In this document: in pieces, positions 7,595 through 8,313 of the stretch
How the letters are laid out: the number at the start of each line of letters is the position of its first letter
Position numbering within the stretch: the first letter of the stretch is position 1
From: DAOUTY01 sp964453665
GTDB lineage: Bacteria > Chloroflexota > Dehalococcoidia > SZUA-161
Assembly: GCA_964453665.1 (NCBI GenBank)
Contig: CAYVQT010000090.1
Location: 1 to 8,313 of the forward strand
Direction of reading: 5' to 3'
Length of the DNA: 8,313 nt
Translations under genes and position numbers: made by a program
Notes under the pieces: generated by a model
Database searches by the model: none
The model's input: the letters and a program-made list of their open reading frames with translations, nothing else
What the model was told of the DNA's origin: nothing

Positions 7595-7867
7595 TTATCT
7601 CCTCATAGCCGATAGCGTTGTTATAGTCTGCTTAGGCTGTGTTCTTGCTCGCCTTTTAGCCTTTTTGTACTTGTGCTTTTTCGTTGACACCCTGAATCCA
7701 CTCTTAGCAAAAGTAGGAGCTTCCGACAGTCTAGGTATAAGGGTATAGCTGGTTGTACTTGTTTGTGCTGGAGTTACTACTCTTCGTTTAGCTACGAAGT
7801 TATGCCAGTTGCGGTAAGGGAACTTATAATACCTGCAACTTCTGCGGGAGTCCTGTTTTTTAGGCTC
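7595..7867 (-). pseudogene. Remnant of a basic protein cut by the insertion sequence
   Basis: The - strand is open for 90 codons, from after a TGA at 7868-7870 to a TAA at 7595-7597, but contains no ATG except three codons before the stop. The part beyond 7792 lies in a different frame from the transposase and is probably not coding. The remaining part ends in a strongly basic tail: 12 of the last 31 residues are Lys or Arg (for example KKHKYKKAKRRAR), suggesting nucleic-acid binding. A GTG at 7690 could start a 31-residue peptide. The GAGGAG at the end of this frame overlaps its stop region and precedes the 7584 ATG, as expected if it were once the upstream gene of the hypothetical pair. I infer that the insertion sequence removed its 5' end. 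It could also be non-coding. Confidence 0.3.
7782..7799. repeat. Perfect 6 bp inverted repeat at the transposase stop
   Basis: CTTCGT (7782-7787) and ACGAAG (7794-7799) flank a six-base loop that contains part of the transposase stop codon. No T-run follows on the - strand, so it is not a typical terminator. It may be a subterminal structure of the insertion sequence. The repeat is seen directly; a role is not shown. Confidence 0.4.
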
Positions 7868-8313
7868 TCATGCGGTCTGAAGTAATTGTAGTGTATCAGC
7901 CAGCCCTCAGTAAATAATCTGGCTGATTTAACATCTTTCAGTCCTCGCATTACCTTCGTGCGTTCCTTTAGTGTTGAATGAAATCTCTCTATAAGATTCG
8001 TATTTGCTCCTATTGCGAATGGCGATGTAGCTATATGTTCAGTATCAGCACCAAAAGTGAGTTCTATACCATCGAGATATGCATTTAGCTTGTCTGTAAT
8101 AACCAACTTGGGGGTCTTGCCCGCTCTCTTAGCAGCAAGGGACATAAGCTGTTGAGCATCTTTGGTTGTACGTCCCTTTTCGGATATGTGCGTAGCTAGA
8201 AGGTATCTAGTGTCAGCGTCTATGATGTCCCAAAACCAGACCTTTTTGCCGTCCATATCCTGCGTATTTCGGTGAAATCGGACACCGGTTTCGCTCCAAA
8301 CCGGCCATCTTCT
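7792..8313 (-). CDS. IS6/IS240-type DDE transposase, C-terminal part, possibly decayed
   Basis: This frame is open to the window edge (173 residues plus stop); the N-terminal part with the helix-turn-helix is missing. Counting from the Met at 8256, which is unlikely to be the true start, the sequence reads VWFWDIIDADTRYLLATHIS. It then has catalytic Asp55 (VITDKLNAY) and Glu90 (NLIERFHSTLKER), a D-X34-E spacing as in the IS6 family, and the common end HYNYFRPHESLKNRTPAEVAGI. The first catalytic Asp, expected in a W-x-x-D-E-T motif about ten residues before MDGKK, is not present in this frame. Instead the neighbouring frame reads VSDFTEIRR at about 8285-8259, as if a small deletion and a compensating insertion had shifted it. 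It may therefore be inactive, or this may be a sequence error. Confidence 0.75.
   Translation of the reverse strand, partial: RRWPVWSETGVRFHRNTQDMDGKKVWFWDIIDADTRYLLATHISEKGRTTKDAQQLMSLAAKRAGKTPKLVITDKLNAYLDGIELTFGADTEHIATSPFAIGANTNLIERFHSTLKERTKVMRGLKDVKSARLFTEGWLIHYNYFRPHESLKNRTPAEVAGIISSLTATGITS
8270..8304. repeat. Two overlapping inverted repeats inside the transposase gene
   Basis: CGGTG (8270-8274) pairs with CACCG (8283-8287), and CCGGTTT (8285-8291) pairs with AAACCGG (8298-8304) around a six-base loop. The two hairpins share bases 8285-8287, so they exclude each other. They lie exactly where the transposase frame looks disturbed. Visible directly; function unknown. Confidence 0.4.

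Larger units (their letters stand above)
7780..8313 (-). mobile_element. Right part of an IS6/IS240-type insertion sequence (partial)
   Basis: The element is inferred from its transposase. The left boundary given is approximate: it must lie downstream of the transposase stop on the - strand, somewhere below 7792. The other end is outside the window, so the terminal inverted repeats and target duplication cannot be identified. The insertion lies in AT-rich accessory DNA next to the truncated operon. Confidence 0.5.

Noticed and set aside
7566..7748. Hydrophobic 60-residue + strand frame
   Set aside because: It is the complement of the Lys/Arg-rich - strand frame, begins inside the hypothetical gene region, has no ribosome site and no recognisable family.

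Overview
The window holds the first five genes of a branched-chain amino acid biosynthesis operon on the + strand (ilvD-ilvB-ilvN-ilvC-leuA). A more AT-rich accessory segment follows on the - strand, with two overlapping hypothetical genes, a remnant of a basic protein, and the C-terminal part of an insertion-sequence transposase that runs off the right edge. The gene order and the look of the proteins recall the ilv/leu cluster of Dehalococcoidia (Chloroflexota). That assignment rests on recall of gene order, not on a database search, so treat it as moderate confidence.

Positions 1-242 contain no gene I can support. A very good sigma70-type promoter (TTGACA, 17 bp, TTTAAT, with an extended -10 TG) lies at 162-190. 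It would give a 5' UTR of only about 45 nt, which leaves no room for a T-box or leader-peptide attenuator. IlvD (dihydroxy-acid dehydratase), IlvB and IlvN (large and small acetohydroxyacid synthase subunits), IlvC (ketol-acid reductoisomerase) and LeuA (2-isopropylmalate synthase) follow, with gaps of 9, 39, 72 and 22 bp. Together they take pyruvate or pyruvate plus 2-oxobutyrate to the 2-oxo acid precursors of valine and isoleucine, then commit 2-oxoisovalerate to leucine. End-product control is expected at IlvN (ACT domain, valine) and at the LeuA C-terminal domain (leucine). All five enzymes look intact. IlvC has an unusual cofactor-specificity loop.

After leuA the expected leuC/leuD/leuB do not appear. 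Instead, starting 7 bp after the leuA stop, two convergent - strand genes (7018-7515 and 6761-7021) overlap by ATGA. The first resembles a small beta-rich domain family (DUF6941-like, from memory) and the second is unrecognised. Upstream of them is an open, very basic reading frame without a good start (7595-7867), apparently cut by the neighbouring insertion sequence. At the right edge is an IS6/IS240-type DDE transposase (7792 to the window edge). It keeps the second Asp and the Glu (D-X34-E), but its first catalytic Asp appears to be out of frame, so the copy may be decayed. The base composition change (one sampled 60-base line is 62% GC in ilvB and 23/60 in the accessory part) supports acquisition by transfer. 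I did not find a clearly novel system. The most interesting unknown is the coupled hypothetical pair.
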